Source: Nitriliruptorales bacterium (GTDB taxonomy: Bacteria > Actinomycetota > Nitriliruptoria > Euzebyales > JAHELV01). Taken from it: a DNA stretch of 62,333 bases. The stretch is from assembly GCA_024644015.1 (NCBI GenBank), contig JAHELV010000021.1, positions 1-62,333 on the forward strand, given 5' to 3'. This document shows, one piece after another, positions 16,824-24,660 of this stretch. Every line of letters starts with the position of its first letter. Position 1 is the first letter of the stretch. Made by a program: the position numbers and the translations under genes. Below the pieces are notes generated by a model that was not told the origin of the DNA, did no database searches, and saw nothing but the letters and a program-made list of their open reading frames with translations.

Positions 16824-18008
16824 ATGAACGGGCTGGACTACGTGCTGCTGATCCTGTTCGTCGTCGTGTGTGTGCGCGGCGGCAGGCTGGGCGGCCTGTC
16901 ACAGGTGGCGTCGTACGGGACCGCCGCCATCGGCCTGATCCTGGGAGCCTTGATCGCTCCGAAGCTCGCAGCCCTTCTGGCTGACGGACCCGGGCCGACG
17001 CTGTCGCTGCTGACCCTCACGATCCTGCTCGCGTGCCTGCTGGCCGCGCAATCCGTCGGCATCGCCGTCGGGATGCGGCTGCGTCATGCCGCCGAGCGCG
17101 CGGGCGCAGGCAGCGTTGATGCGTTCGCCGGCATAGCCGTGGCCGCGGCCGGCATGATCCTCACGATCTGGCTGCTTGCTGCGCCGCTGTCCCGCGGTCC
17201 TTCGCAGATCCTCGCCAACACCCTGCACGATTCACGCCTGGTCAACCTGATCGATCGGGCCCTGCCATCGCCGCCCGACGTGGTCGCGCGGGTCGGTACC
17301 TACCTGGATCAGCAGGGCTTTCCGGAGGTCTTCAGCGGCATCCGGCCGGATGTCACCGCTCCGCCCGCGCCAACGCCGCGGGGGTCGGCGGTCGCCGCGG
17401 CCGAGGCAGCGGCACGTGACAGCGTCGTGCAGGTCGAGGCGTCGGGCTGCGACAGCATCTCGTTCGGAAGCGGCTTCGTGACCCAGCCGGGCGTCGTCGT
17501 GACCAACGCGCACGTGGTCGCTGGGGGACAATCCGTGCGGGTCCGCGGTCTCGGTGGAACCGAGCGTGCCCGCGTGGTGCTGTTCGACCCGCAACTGGAT
17601 CTCGCGGTGCTGAGCGCTCCCGGGCTCGACGCGCCACCACTCTCGTGGTCGTCCGAGCCCACGGGCAGAGGCCTGACCGGAGCGACGCTGGGGTATCCCG
17701 GCGGTCGGAAGAAGCTGAAGGTCAAACCGGCCGCCGTGCGACGGCGTGTCCAGGCGGTCGGCCGTGACATCTACGGGCGCGAAACGGTGACCCGGGACGT
17801 GCTCATCCTGGCGGACGAGGTCAAGCGCGGCGACTCGGGTGGACCGTTCGTCACGGAGGACGGCGTGGTGGCCGGCGTCGTGTTCGCCGCAGCGGTCACC
17901 GAGTCGAGCACCGGGTACGCGCTGGCCGCGGACACGATCCGCGACGTGGTGGCCGACGGAGCCGGCAACACGACCGCCGTCGACACCGGCGCCTGCCGCT
18001 TCAGCTAG
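16824..18008 (+). CDS. marP: MarP-type membrane serine protease (CvpA domain + trypsin-like domain)
   Basis: A 394-residue protein. Residues 1-130 form a four-helix CvpA-like membrane domain. The extracytoplasmic protease domain has the triad His230 (TNAHVV), Asp259 (LDLAVL) and Ser338 (GDSGGP). Cysteines in [13 protein letters not shown] near 208 and in the last residues GACRFS match the disulfide that gates activity of mycobacterial MarP (Rv3671c), a protease required for acid and oxidative stress resistance. The function here is assigned from that similarity. ATG 16824 directly follows a GTG at 16821. The stop shares a CTAG tetramer with the stop of the convergent DAHP synthase gene. Confidence 0.9.
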   Translation: MNGLDYVLLILFVVVCVRGGRLGGLSQVASYGTAAIGLILGALIAPKLAALLADGPGPTLSLLTLTILLACLLAAQSVGIAVGMRLRHAAERAGAGSVDAFAGIAVAAAGMILTIWLLAAPLSRGPSQILANTLHDSRLVNLIDRALPSPPDVVARVGTYLDQQGFPEVFSGIRPDVTAPPAPTPRGSAVAAAEAAARDSVVQVEASGCDSISFGSGFVTQPGVVVTNAHVVAGGQSVRVRGLGGTERARVVLFDPQLDLAVLSAPGLDAPPLSWSSEPTGRGLTGATLGYPGGRKKLKVKPAAVRRRVQAVGRDIYGRETVTRDVLILADEVKRGDSGGPFVTEDGVVAGVVFAAAVTESSTGYALAADTIRDVVADGAGNTTAVDTGACRFS

Positions 18009-19363
18009 CTGCGCAGCATCTCTGCGACGAGGAACGCAAGCTCCAACGACTGCTTGTTGTTCAACCGTGGGTCGCAGGCCGTCTCGTACCGGTGCGACAG
18101 ATGCGCGTCGACGATCTCCTGCGCACCACCGAGGCACTCGGTCACGTCCTCGCCCGTCAGTTCGAAGTGCACGCCGCCGGGCACTGTGCCTTCCTGCGCG
18201 TGGACGCCGAAGAAGGTCCGCAGTTCGTCGAGCACATCAGTGAAGCGTCGGGTCTTGTATCCGGTTTCGCTGGTGAACGTGTTGCCGTGCATCGGGTCGC
18301 ACGACCAGACCACCGACAGGCCGCTGCGGTCCACTCCGCGCACCAGTTCCGGCAGCCGTTCGGGTGCCACCGCGGCACCCATGCGGACGATCAGCGTCAG
18401 GCGACCCGGTTCGTTGGTGGGGTTCAGCCGTTCAGCGAGCGCGACGACCTCGTCCACCGCTGCCGTCGGACCGAGTTTGACGCCGACAGGATTGCCGACC
18501 CCGGACAGGAAGTGCACATGGGCACCGTCGGGGTCACGCGTGCGCTCGCCGATCCATGGCATGTGCGTGCTGCAGTCGTACCATTCGCCGGTGAGCGAAT
18601 CACGCCGCGTCAACGCCTCCTCGTATGTCAGCAGAAGGGCTTCGTGCGAGGTCCAGAAGTCCACGGTGTGGAAGGTCGGATCGTTCGCCACGTCGACGCC
18701 GCACGCTCGCAGGAATCGCAGCGCTCGCGCGATCTCGTCCGCGACGGCCGCGTACCGCTGACCCTGCCGGCTGTCACGTACGAACTCCTGGTTCCAAAGG
18801 TGGACCTTCTCCAGGTCGGCGAAGCCACCACGGGTGAACGCGCGCAGGAGGTTCAACGTGGCGGCCGACTGGTGGTACGCGCGTGCCAGCCGGTCGGGAT
18901 CGGGCTCCCGCGCCTCGGGTGAGAACGTGAGATCGTTGACCGCGTCGCCGCGGTAGGAGGGGAGCACGTGCTCGTCGCGTTGCTCGGTCGGCGACGAGCG
19001 CGGCTTCGCGAACTGGCCGGCGATCCGTCCGACCTTGACCACCGGAAGCTGGGCTGCGTACGTGAGAACGACCGCCATCTGCAGCAGGATCTTCAGTTTG
19101 TCGCGGATGGCGTCGGCCGAGAAGGCGGCGAACGTCTCGGCGCAGTCGCCGCCCTGCAACAGGAACGCCTCGCCGTTGCCGACATCCGCCAGCGCATCCC
19201 GGAGCAGGCGGGCTTCGCCGGCGAACACGAGGGGAGGCTGTGCTGACAGCTCCAGCAGTACGCGCTCCAGGCCACCGGCGTCGGGCCAGTCCGGTTGTTG
19301 GGTGGCGTGCAGTCGTCTCCAGGACTCTGGCGTCCAGGTGTCAGCCAGTCGCATGGTGCTCAT
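18005..19363 (-). CDS. aroG: Type II 3-deoxy-7-phosphoheptulonate synthase (DAHP synthase)
   Basis: A 452-residue class II enzyme that joins phosphoenolpyruvate and erythrose 4-phosphate, the first step of aromatic amino acid synthesis. Family features are WTPESWRR near the N-terminus, [11 protein letters not shown] near residue 74, [12 protein letters not shown] near 108, [24 protein letters not shown] near 215, VKLGP, and the metal-binding segment [11 protein letters not shown] near 360. Length matches the plant/mycobacterial type II enzymes, and it carries the extended N-terminus and alpha2-alpha3 elements that confer allostery in them. No other shikimate gene is adjacent. The stop overlaps that of marP by 4 bp. 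Confidence 0.95.
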   Translation of the reverse strand: MSTMRLADTWTPESWRRLHATQQPDWPDAGGLERVLLELSAQPPLVFAGEARLLRDALADVGNGEAFLLQGGDCAETFAAFSADAIRDKLKILLQMAVVLTYAAQLPVVKVGRIAGQFAKPRSSPTEQRDEHVLPSYRGDAVNDLTFSPEAREPDPDRLARAYHQSAATLNLLRAFTRGGFADLEKVHLWNQEFVRDSRQGQRYAAVADEIARALRFLRACGVDVANDPTFHTVDFWTSHEALLLTYEEALTRRDSLTGEWYDCSTHMPWIGERTRDPDGAHVHFLSGVGNPVGVKLGPTAAVDEVVALAERLNPTNEPGRLTLIVRMGAAVAPERLPELVRGVDRSGLSVVWSCDPMHGNTFTSETGYKTRRFTDVLDELRTFFGVHAQEGTVPGGVHFELTGEDVTECLGGAQEIVDAHLSHRYETACDPRLNNKQSLELAFLVAEMLRS

Positions 19364-19449
19364 CGCAGTGCTTCACCTACCAACGGGGGCCGCGTGGGAT
19401 GCGCGGGCAGAAACAGTGGCCGCAGCCAGTGTGGCGCTGGCTCGTGGGG

Positions 19450-20328
19450 TCAGCGCAGCAGACTCCATGCCGCGGCATCGATCGTATACGTCACGTCCGT
19501 CAGCCCGTACCGCAACTCGCCATCTCGGCTGTGGTCGACCGCGTCGCCGCGGATGCGAAGTTGCGTGCCCTGCCACTGTTGTACGCCGCCGTGATCCAGG
19601 TGGGTACCCCGTTGGATGCGCAAGGCGAGCCCGGCACGGTCCGGCACCGACACGTCGCCGATGAGCATGATGTCCAGCACTCCGTCGGTGACATCGGCGC
19701 CGGCACACAGCCGCGCACCGCCGCCGAGGCACGGCCCGTTGGCAGCCAGGACGAGCAGCGCAGCGCCGTCGTGGACGACATCGCCGTCAAGCGTGACCTC
19801 GAGGTCGTAGCCCCGCTCGGACGCACCGGCGAACACGGCCGCCAGCGGGTATGCCAACGGACCGACCACCGGTTTGGCGCTCTGGGCGCGCTCCGACGCC
19901 ACCGCTCCCAGGCCAGCGTGTGCGGCGTTGGCGACGACCTCCCCGTCGTCGGCGACGAGCAGGTCCATCGGCGTTGGTGCGTCGCGCAGGCACACCCGAG
20001 CGGCCGCGACCGGATCATCGGGCAGGCCGATGCCCGACGCGAAGTCGTTGCCGGTGCCCATCGGGATGAGCCCGACGGTGGTCCTGCTCAACCGTCCGGT
20101 CGTTGACAGCAGGTTCAGCAGAAGGTGCAGGCTGCCATCGCCCCCCGCGACGATGACGCGTTCGCCGTCGAACGCATCGAGTGCGACGCGCAGGTCATCG
20201 GGGCCGCTGGAACTGACCGCCGTCACGTCGAACCCCTGCCGGAGCACGTCGGCCACGTCGGCGACCTGCGACCTGGTCGTCGAGCCGGCACTGCTGTTGC
20301 TCACCAGCAACGCGGATGGGAAAGCCAT
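19450..20328 (-). CDS. Diacylglycerol kinase-family lipid kinase
   Basis: A 292-residue DagK/YegS-like kinase. The nucleotide-binding signature VAGGDGSLHLLLNLL is near residue 68 and LIPMGTGNDFASGIGLP near 98. A C-terminal beta-rich domain completes the family fold. These enzymes phosphorylate diacylglycerol or sphingoid-like lipids; the actual lipid is unknown. ATG 20328 is chosen over GTG 20343 because GAAGGGTG precedes it by about 6 nt. It starts 4 bp after the pruA stop on the same strand, so they are probably one operon, though no metabolic link is obvious. Confidence 0.85.
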   Translation of the reverse strand: MAFPSALLVSNSSAGSTTRSQVADVADVLRQGFDVTAVSSSGPDDLRVALDAFDGERVIVAGGDGSLHLLLNLLSTTGRLSRTTVGLIPMGTGNDFASGIGLPDDPVAAARVCLRDAPTPMDLLVADDGEVVANAAHAGLGAVASERAQSAKPVVGPLAYPLAAVFAGASERGYDLEVTLDGDVVHDGAALLVLAANGPCLGGGARLCAGADVTDGVLDIMLIGDVSVPDRAGLALRIQRGTHLDHGGVQQWQGTQLRIRGDAVDHSRDGELRYGLTDVTYTIDAAAWSLLR

Positions 20329-20332
20329 CGCG

Positions 20333-21961
20333 TCACCCTTCACCGAGATGCGGATATCGCCAGTCCGTCGGCGGCACGAACGTCTCCTTGATCACCCGTG
20401 GGCTGACCCAACGCTGCAGATTCAAGATCGAGCCGGCCTTGTCATTCGTGCCCGATCGTCGCGCGCCGCCGAACGGCTGCTGTCCGACGACCGCGCCGGT
20501 GGGCTTGTCGTTGATGTAGAAGTTGCCCGCCGCGTGCCGCAGTGCCCCGGCCGCCTCAATGGTGGCCGCCCGGTCCTGCGAGAAGACCGCGCCGGTGAGT
20601 GCGTACGGGCTGGTGTCGTCGACCAGTTCGAGGGTCTCGGCCCAACGCGCGTCGTCGTACACGAACACCGTCAGGATCGGACCGAACAGCTCGGTGCGCA
20701 TCGTCTGCGAGCGCGGGTCCTCGGTCACCAGCACGGTCGGCTCGACGAACCACCCGACCTCGTCGTCGGTGCCGCCGCCGACCAGGACCTTTGCGCCCGC
20801 GTCGGTCGCCCGGGCGATGGCGTCGCCGTGCTTGCGGAACGCGGCCTCGTCGATCACCGCACCGAAGAACACGCCGGGATCCGCCACGTCGCCCATCGGG
20901 ATCGCGGTCGCCAGATCGGCGAGCCCGTCGCGGACCTCGCTCCACAGGCTCTGCGGGATGTAGGCGCGACTGGCGGCGGAGCACTTCTGTCCCTGGTACT
21001 CGAAGGCGCCACGGCCCAGTGCCACCACCAGTTCGTCTACCAGTGCCGACGGATGCGCGACCACGAAATCCTTGCCGCCGCTCTCGCCAACGATCCTGGG
21101 GAACGCCCGATAGGTCTCGAGCCGCTCCGCGGCGCGCTGCCACAGTCCCAGCAGGACCGTTGACGAGCCGGTGAAATGAAGGCCCGCGAAGTGTGGGTCG
21201 TCCATCACCACGTCGCTGACCAGCTCCCCGTCACCGTGGACCAGGTTGATGACGCCGGGAGGCAACCCCGCGTCGGCGAGCAGCTGCATCGTCCAATGCG
21301 CCGCGAGGGCCTGCTTCTCCGACGGCTTCCACACGACCGTGTTGCCGAGCAGCGCCGGTGCGGTCGGCAGGTTCAGTGCGATCGCCGTGAAGTTGAACGG
21401 CGTGATCGCCAGCACGAAGCCCTCGAGCGGGCGGTAGTCCATGCGGTTCCACGTCCCATGGCCGCTGAGCGGCTGGTTGCCGAGCAGATCGCGGGCGAAC
21501 GAGACGTTGAAGCGCAGAAAGTCGATCGCCTCACAGGCTGCGTCGATCTCGGCCTGGTGCCATGACTTGGACTGGCCGAGCACCGTTGCGGCGTTGATGC
21601 GATCGCGCCAGGGACCCGCCAGCAGATCGGCGGCCCGCAGGAAGACGGCCGCCCGATCCTCGAAGGACGTCGCGGCCCACTGCCGGGCGGCGCCGCGGGC
21701 GGCGGCGACGGCGGCCTCGACGTGCCGGCGGCTTGCCTGGTGGGCCTGTGCGAGGAGCAGGTCGCGGCGATGCGGCGCCCTGACCTCGAAGGTCTGGTCG
21801 GCCGGTACGGCTTCGCCGGCGATGATGTGGGGCGCGTCGACCACCGTCGCAGCGACCGCGCCGATCTCCGCGGCCAGGGACTCGCGCTCCGCGCTGCCCG
21901 GCACGTACCAGCGGATCGGCTCGTTTCTCGGATCGGGCGCCTCGGTGATGCTACTGACCAT
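20333..21961 (-). CDS. pruA: L-glutamate gamma-semialdehyde dehydrogenase (delta-1-pyrroline-5-carboxylate dehydrogenase)
   Basis: A 542-residue aldehyde dehydrogenase that oxidises glutamate semialdehyde to glutamate with NAD in proline and arginine breakdown. The P5CDH-specific segment LGQSKSWHQAEIDAACEAIDFLRFNV lies near residue 125-150. The cofactor motif FTGSSTVL follows, with general-base Glu in GESGGKDF and catalytic Cys in YQGQKCSAASRAYIP near 320. The C-terminal FGPILTVFVYDD and PFGGARRSGTNDKAG blocks are intact. AGGAAGGG about 6 nt upstream supports ATG 21961. PutA proline dehydrogenase is not adjacent. Confidence 0.95.
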   Translation of the reverse strand: MVSSITEAPDPRNEPIRWYVPGSAERESLAAEIGAVAATVVDAPHIIAGEAVPADQTFEVRAPHRRDLLLAQAHQASRRHVEAAVAAARGAARQWAATSFEDRAAVFLRAADLLAGPWRDRINAATVLGQSKSWHQAEIDAACEAIDFLRFNVSFARDLLGNQPLSGHGTWNRMDYRPLEGFVLAITPFNFTAIALNLPTAPALLGNTVVWKPSEKQALAAHWTMQLLADAGLPPGVINLVHGDGELVSDVVMDDPHFAGLHFTGSSTVLLGLWQRAAERLETYRAFPRIVGESGGKDFVVAHPSALVDELVVALGRGAFEYQGQKCSAASRAYIPQSLWSEVRDGLADLATAIPMGDVADPGVFFGAVIDEAAFRKHGDAIARATDAGAKVLVGGGTDDEVGWFVEPTVLVTEDPRSQTMRTELFGPILTVFVYDDARWAETLELVDDTSPYALTGAVFSQDRAATIEAAGALRHAAGNFYINDKPTGAVVGQQPFGGARRSGTNDKAGSILNLQRWVSPRVIKETFVPPTDWRYPHLGEG

Positions 21962-22100
21962 GCGCTGCCCTTCCTACCGCACCATAGCGACGGCCGCAGC
22001 CGCCGCGCTCGCGTCCGAAACCTACCCGCGTGCGCGCGGGTTTCATCACGCCGACGCGGTCGGGCACGCCCGAGGTCCGCGCTCTAGGCTCGTCACCATC

Positions 22101-22120
22101 CGGGCGTCGTGTGACGCCCG
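22101..22120. promoter_or_regulatory. Palindrome in the mutM leader
   Basis: CGGGCGTC and GACGCCCG form a perfect 8-bp inverted repeat around GTGT, 24 bp before the mutM start. A second 6-bp repeat (CCCGCG at 22025-22030 with CGCGGG at 22035-22040) is nearer pruA. An operator for this divergent promoter region or an mRNA hairpin is possible; nothing distinguishes them. Confidence 0.3.
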
Positions 22121-22144
22121 AACGATCCTGACGAGACGACGACA

Positions 22145-22957
22145 GTGCCGGAGCTGCCCGAGGTCGAGAGCGTGGCGCGTCAGCTGCGACCACGTCTTGT
22201 CAACCGTCGCATCACCAGCGTGTGGACCGACCCGCAGTCGCGCTTCGTCGACGTGCAGGCCGCCACAGGTGCCCGCGTGGCCGGCCTGCGGCGCCGCGGC
22301 AAGTACCTGCTGGCCGGGCTCACCGCTGCGGAGGCGCCCCGACGGGAGCTCGTGATGCACCTGGGCATGACCGGGGCGTTCCGGTTCCGTGACGGGGACT
22401 GGACGCCGGACGCATATGTGCGGGCGACTCTCACGCTCGACGACGGCGTGCTCGACTTCCGGGACGTCCGCAGGTTCGGCAGACTCACGGTGGTGCCCGC
22501 CGGCGACTACAGCACAATCGCCACGCTCGCGCAGATGGGTCCCGAGCCGTTGGGGCCGGACTTCCGACCGACGGACTTCCACGCGGCGTTGCGCCGCTCC
22601 CGCATGCCCGTCAAGGCCCAGCTGTTGTCGCAGCGCCCGGTCGCCGGTGTCGGCAACATCTATGCCGATGAGGCGCTGTGGCTGTCCGGGATCCATCCGC
22701 GGGCCAGGCGGGTCGGCCCGCAGCGGGCGGCGCGTCTGTGGGGAGCGATCCGTCAGGTGCTGCAGGCCGCGATCGAACGCGAAGGGACCACGTTTCGGGA
22801 CTACCAGATGGTCAACGGTCAGTCCGGACGCAACGCGACGTTCCTGATCGCCTATGGGCAGCAGGGCCGGCCGTGCCCGCGCTGCAGCACCGCGCTGCGC
22901 AAGACCGACGTCGGAGGCCGCGGGACCACATACTGCCCCCGCTGCCAGCGCGCCTAG
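22145..22957 (+). CDS. mutM: Formamidopyrimidine-DNA glycosylase
   Basis: A 270-residue Fpg/MutM repair enzyme that removes 8-oxoguanine and formamidopyrimidines and nicks the abasic site. After the initiator, PELPEVE supplies the catalytic Pro1 and Glu2. RRRGKYLL holds the conserved Lys. HLGMTG and the helix-two-turn-helix GVGNIYADEALW follow. The C-terminal zinc finger CPRC...CPRC carries the beta-hairpin Arg (GGRGTTYC) that contacts the lesion strand. Translation starts at GTG 22145. The stop shares a CTAG with the stop of the convergent clpP gene. Confidence 0.93.
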   Translation: MPELPEVESVARQLRPRLVNRRITSVWTDPQSRFVDVQAATGARVAGLRRRGKYLLAGLTAAEAPRRELVMHLGMTGAFRFRDGDWTPDAYVRATLTLDDGVLDFRDVRRFGRLTVVPAGDYSTIATLAQMGPEPLGPDFRPTDFHAALRRSRMPVKAQLLSQRPVAGVGNIYADEALWLSGIHPRARRVGPQRAARLWGAIRQVLQAAIEREGTTFRDYQMVNGQSGRNATFLIAYGQQGRPCPRCSTALRKTDVGGRGTTYCPRCQRA

Positions 22958-23571
22958 ACGCCGCCGCGCTGGCGGACCTCGTCGATCGCGCCGTACTCGA
23001 CCGCATCCGGTGCCGACAGCCAGAAGTCACGGTCGGCGTCCCGGCGGATCACGTCGATGTCCTTGTCCGTGCGCTCCGCGAGGATCTCGTACAGGCGCTC
23101 GCGCAGGAAGACGATCTGCTTGGCCTGGATCTGGATGTCGACGGCCTGACCGCGCGCGCCGCCCAGCGGCTGGTGGAACATGATCCGCGCGTTCGGGGTG
23201 GCCGCGCGGATGCCGGTGCCCGTGGCCAGCAGGAACGCCGCAGCGGACGCAGCGATGCCCACACAGATCGTGTTGACCTTCGAGCGCATCAGCTGCATGA
23301 CGTCGTAGACCGCGAACATGCCGCTGACCAGGCCGCCAGGCGAGTTGATGTAGAGCGTGACGTCCTTCTCGGAGTCCGCATCGAGCGCCATGAGCTGGGC
23401 GACCAGCGTGTCGGCGACGGTGTCCTCGATGGGACCGCGCAGGTACAGGATCCGGTTGTCGTACAGCGTGCGGAACACGCTGGCTCCGGCGAGGAAGTCG
23501 AGCTCCGACTTGCCCTCGTGGGCTCTACTCGTCGCGATCGGATCGGCAGGGGTCACAGCAGACTTGGACAC
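22954..23571 (-). CDS. clpP: ATP-dependent Clp protease proteolytic subunit
   Basis: A 205-residue ClpP serine peptidase, the barrel subunit that degrades proteins fed by ClpX or ClpC. The catalytic Ser is in CVGIAASAAAFLLATG, His in ARIMFHQPLGGARGQAVD, and Asp in DADRDFWLSAPDAVEYGAID. The GIAAS block has Ala where most ClpPs have a second Ser/Met, a variation found in some actinobacterial paralogues. GTG 23571, with GAAAG 8 nt upstream, is my choice; GTG 23580 is equally open. It is a single clpP here; ClpX and a second ClpP are not in the window. It is transcribed away from the iclR-type regulator. Confidence 0.88.
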   Translation of the reverse strand: MSKSAVTPADPIATSRAHEGKSELDFLAGASVFRTLYDNRILYLRGPIEDTVADTLVAQLMALDADSEKDVTLYINSPGGLVSGMFAVYDVMQLMRSKVNTICVGIAASAAAFLLATGTGIRAATPNARIMFHQPLGGARGQAVDIQIQAKQIVFLRERLYEILAERTDKDIDVIRRDADRDFWLSAPDAVEYGAIDEVRQRGGV

Positions 23572-23667
23572 GATGCGCACTTTCGGATGCGTGGTCTGGA
23601 GTGCTTCGCATCGAAGCCTAGCAGTGGCCCTATGTTCCGGAGCGGCCCGCTGTAAGAGAGAGTTTCT

Positions 23668-23682
23668 GTGCGCTGCGCGCAC
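23668..23682. promoter_or_regulatory. Inverted repeat GTGCGC-TGC-GCGCAC
   Basis: A perfect 6-bp inverted repeat with a 3-bp centre, 17 bp from the larger palindrome at 23700. A third one, GCTTCG-CAT-CGAAGC at 23603-23617, lies closer to clpP. All three are in the clpP/iclR divergent promoter region and are candidates for regulator binding. Confidence 0.4.
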
Positions 23683-23699
23683 GTTCATGCCACACAGAG

Positions 23700-23721
23700 C
23701 ACAGAGCGCATGCGCTCTGTG
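23700..23721. promoter_or_regulatory. Perfect 22-bp palindrome, candidate operator
   Basis: CACAGAGCGCA at 23700-23710 is followed immediately by its exact reverse complement, with no spacer or mismatch. A 10-bp outer repeat, CACACAGAGC at 23691-23700, can also pair with GCTCTGTGTG at 23714-23723. It lies 102 bp before the IclR-family start and 128 bp before clpP. IclR-type regulators bind palindromes near their own gene, so autoregulation is a reasonable inference. Confidence 0.5.
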
Positions 23722-23823
23722 TGATGATCCGAAGAGTGAACGGGTAGCCCGCAGCACCAGACACCACCGTTCATCCGACGTGATGGCACGTGCTGCGAAG
23801 GCGGACGAGGACGGGTGTGACCC

Positions 23824-24564
23824 ATGATGAACACGCAGGTTGGTGGCTCGCGAACGCTTGGCCGCGGTCTCGAAGTGCTCAAGGCACTCAGTCAGGCGCC
23901 CGACGGCGCCACCGTCGCCGGGCTGTCGAAGAGGACGGGACTGGACCGCGCGGTCCTGTATCGGCTGCTCGACACTCTGTGCGCGGAAGGCTTCGCGGTC
24001 CGCGACTCCGACACCCGGAAGTTCCACCTCGGTGTGTCACTGATCGAACTGGGCATCCGTGCGACGCGGCAACTCGACGTCCGCCGCTATGCCCTGCCCG
24101 GCATGCGCTCGTTGATGGAGCAGTCGCACGAGGCTGTGTGCCTGGCCGTGCAGGATCGGCGCGACGTCGTGGTGGTCGACCGCGTGGAGCCGCGCGGCCT
24201 GAGCGTCCGGGTCCACTATCCGGTCGGTACCCGCCACCCACTCACGTCCGGTGCGCACGGCCGCGCGCTGCTGTCGCAGCTCGAGCCGGAGGCGCGGCGC
24301 GACCTCGGCGCGTCACCGGAGCTGTCGGCCGAGCTCGAGACCAGCCGCACCCGTGGCTACGCGCTGTCCATCGATGAGATCGACCGTGGCGTCGTCGGCG
24401 TCGCAGCGCCGATCGTTGGCAGACGTGGGAAGCCCGTGGCCAGCATCGGGATCGTCGCCCCCTCGTTGCGGCTGCGCGACCCCGCCAAGCTCGGTCCGCG
24501 CGTGCGTGCGCTCGCCATGGAGGTGTCGCGACGGCTCGTGCACCCTCCGGTGCCGGTCGGCTGA
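23824..24564 (+). CDS. IclR-family transcriptional regulator
   Basis: A 246-residue regulator. The N-terminal winged helix-turn-helix (about 10-75: TLGRGLEVLKALSQAPDGAT, then VAGLSKRTGLDRAVLYRLLDTL) is followed by an effector-binding GAF-like domain (85-240) with the family's HEAVCLAVQ, HYPVGTRHPLTSGAHGRALL and GYALSIDEIDRGVVGVAAPI blocks. IclR proteins often control catabolism of aromatic or carboxylic acids and act as repressors or activators. No catabolic gene is adjacent. Two in-frame ATGs (23824, 23827) are possible starts. Only the upstream palindromes suggest a target, and the regulator may act on itself and possibly on clpP. Confidence 0.88.
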   Translation: MMNTQVGGSRTLGRGLEVLKALSQAPDGATVAGLSKRTGLDRAVLYRLLDTLCAEGFAVRDSDTRKFHLGVSLIELGIRATRQLDVRRYALPGMRSLMEQSHEAVCLAVQDRRDVVVVDRVEPRGLSVRVHYPVGTRHPLTSGAHGRALLSQLEPEARRDLGASPELSAELETSRTRGYALSIDEIDRGVVGVAAPIVGRRGKPVASIGIVAPSLRLRDPAKLGPRVRALAMEVSRRLVHPPVPVG

Positions 24565-24660
24565 CCCGGCGCCCGGACGCGCGAGAACATGGCGACAGCT
24601 CCGAAACGCGGTGCTCACCTCGTGTGACGCGGACCACACGCAGCGATTAAGCGGCGGCCG

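Noticed and set aside
23603-23617. Possible ClgR box upstream of clpP
   Set aside because: The repeat GCTTCG-CAT-CGAAGC lacks the CGC...GCG core of known ClgR sites, so it is reported only as an inverted repeat.
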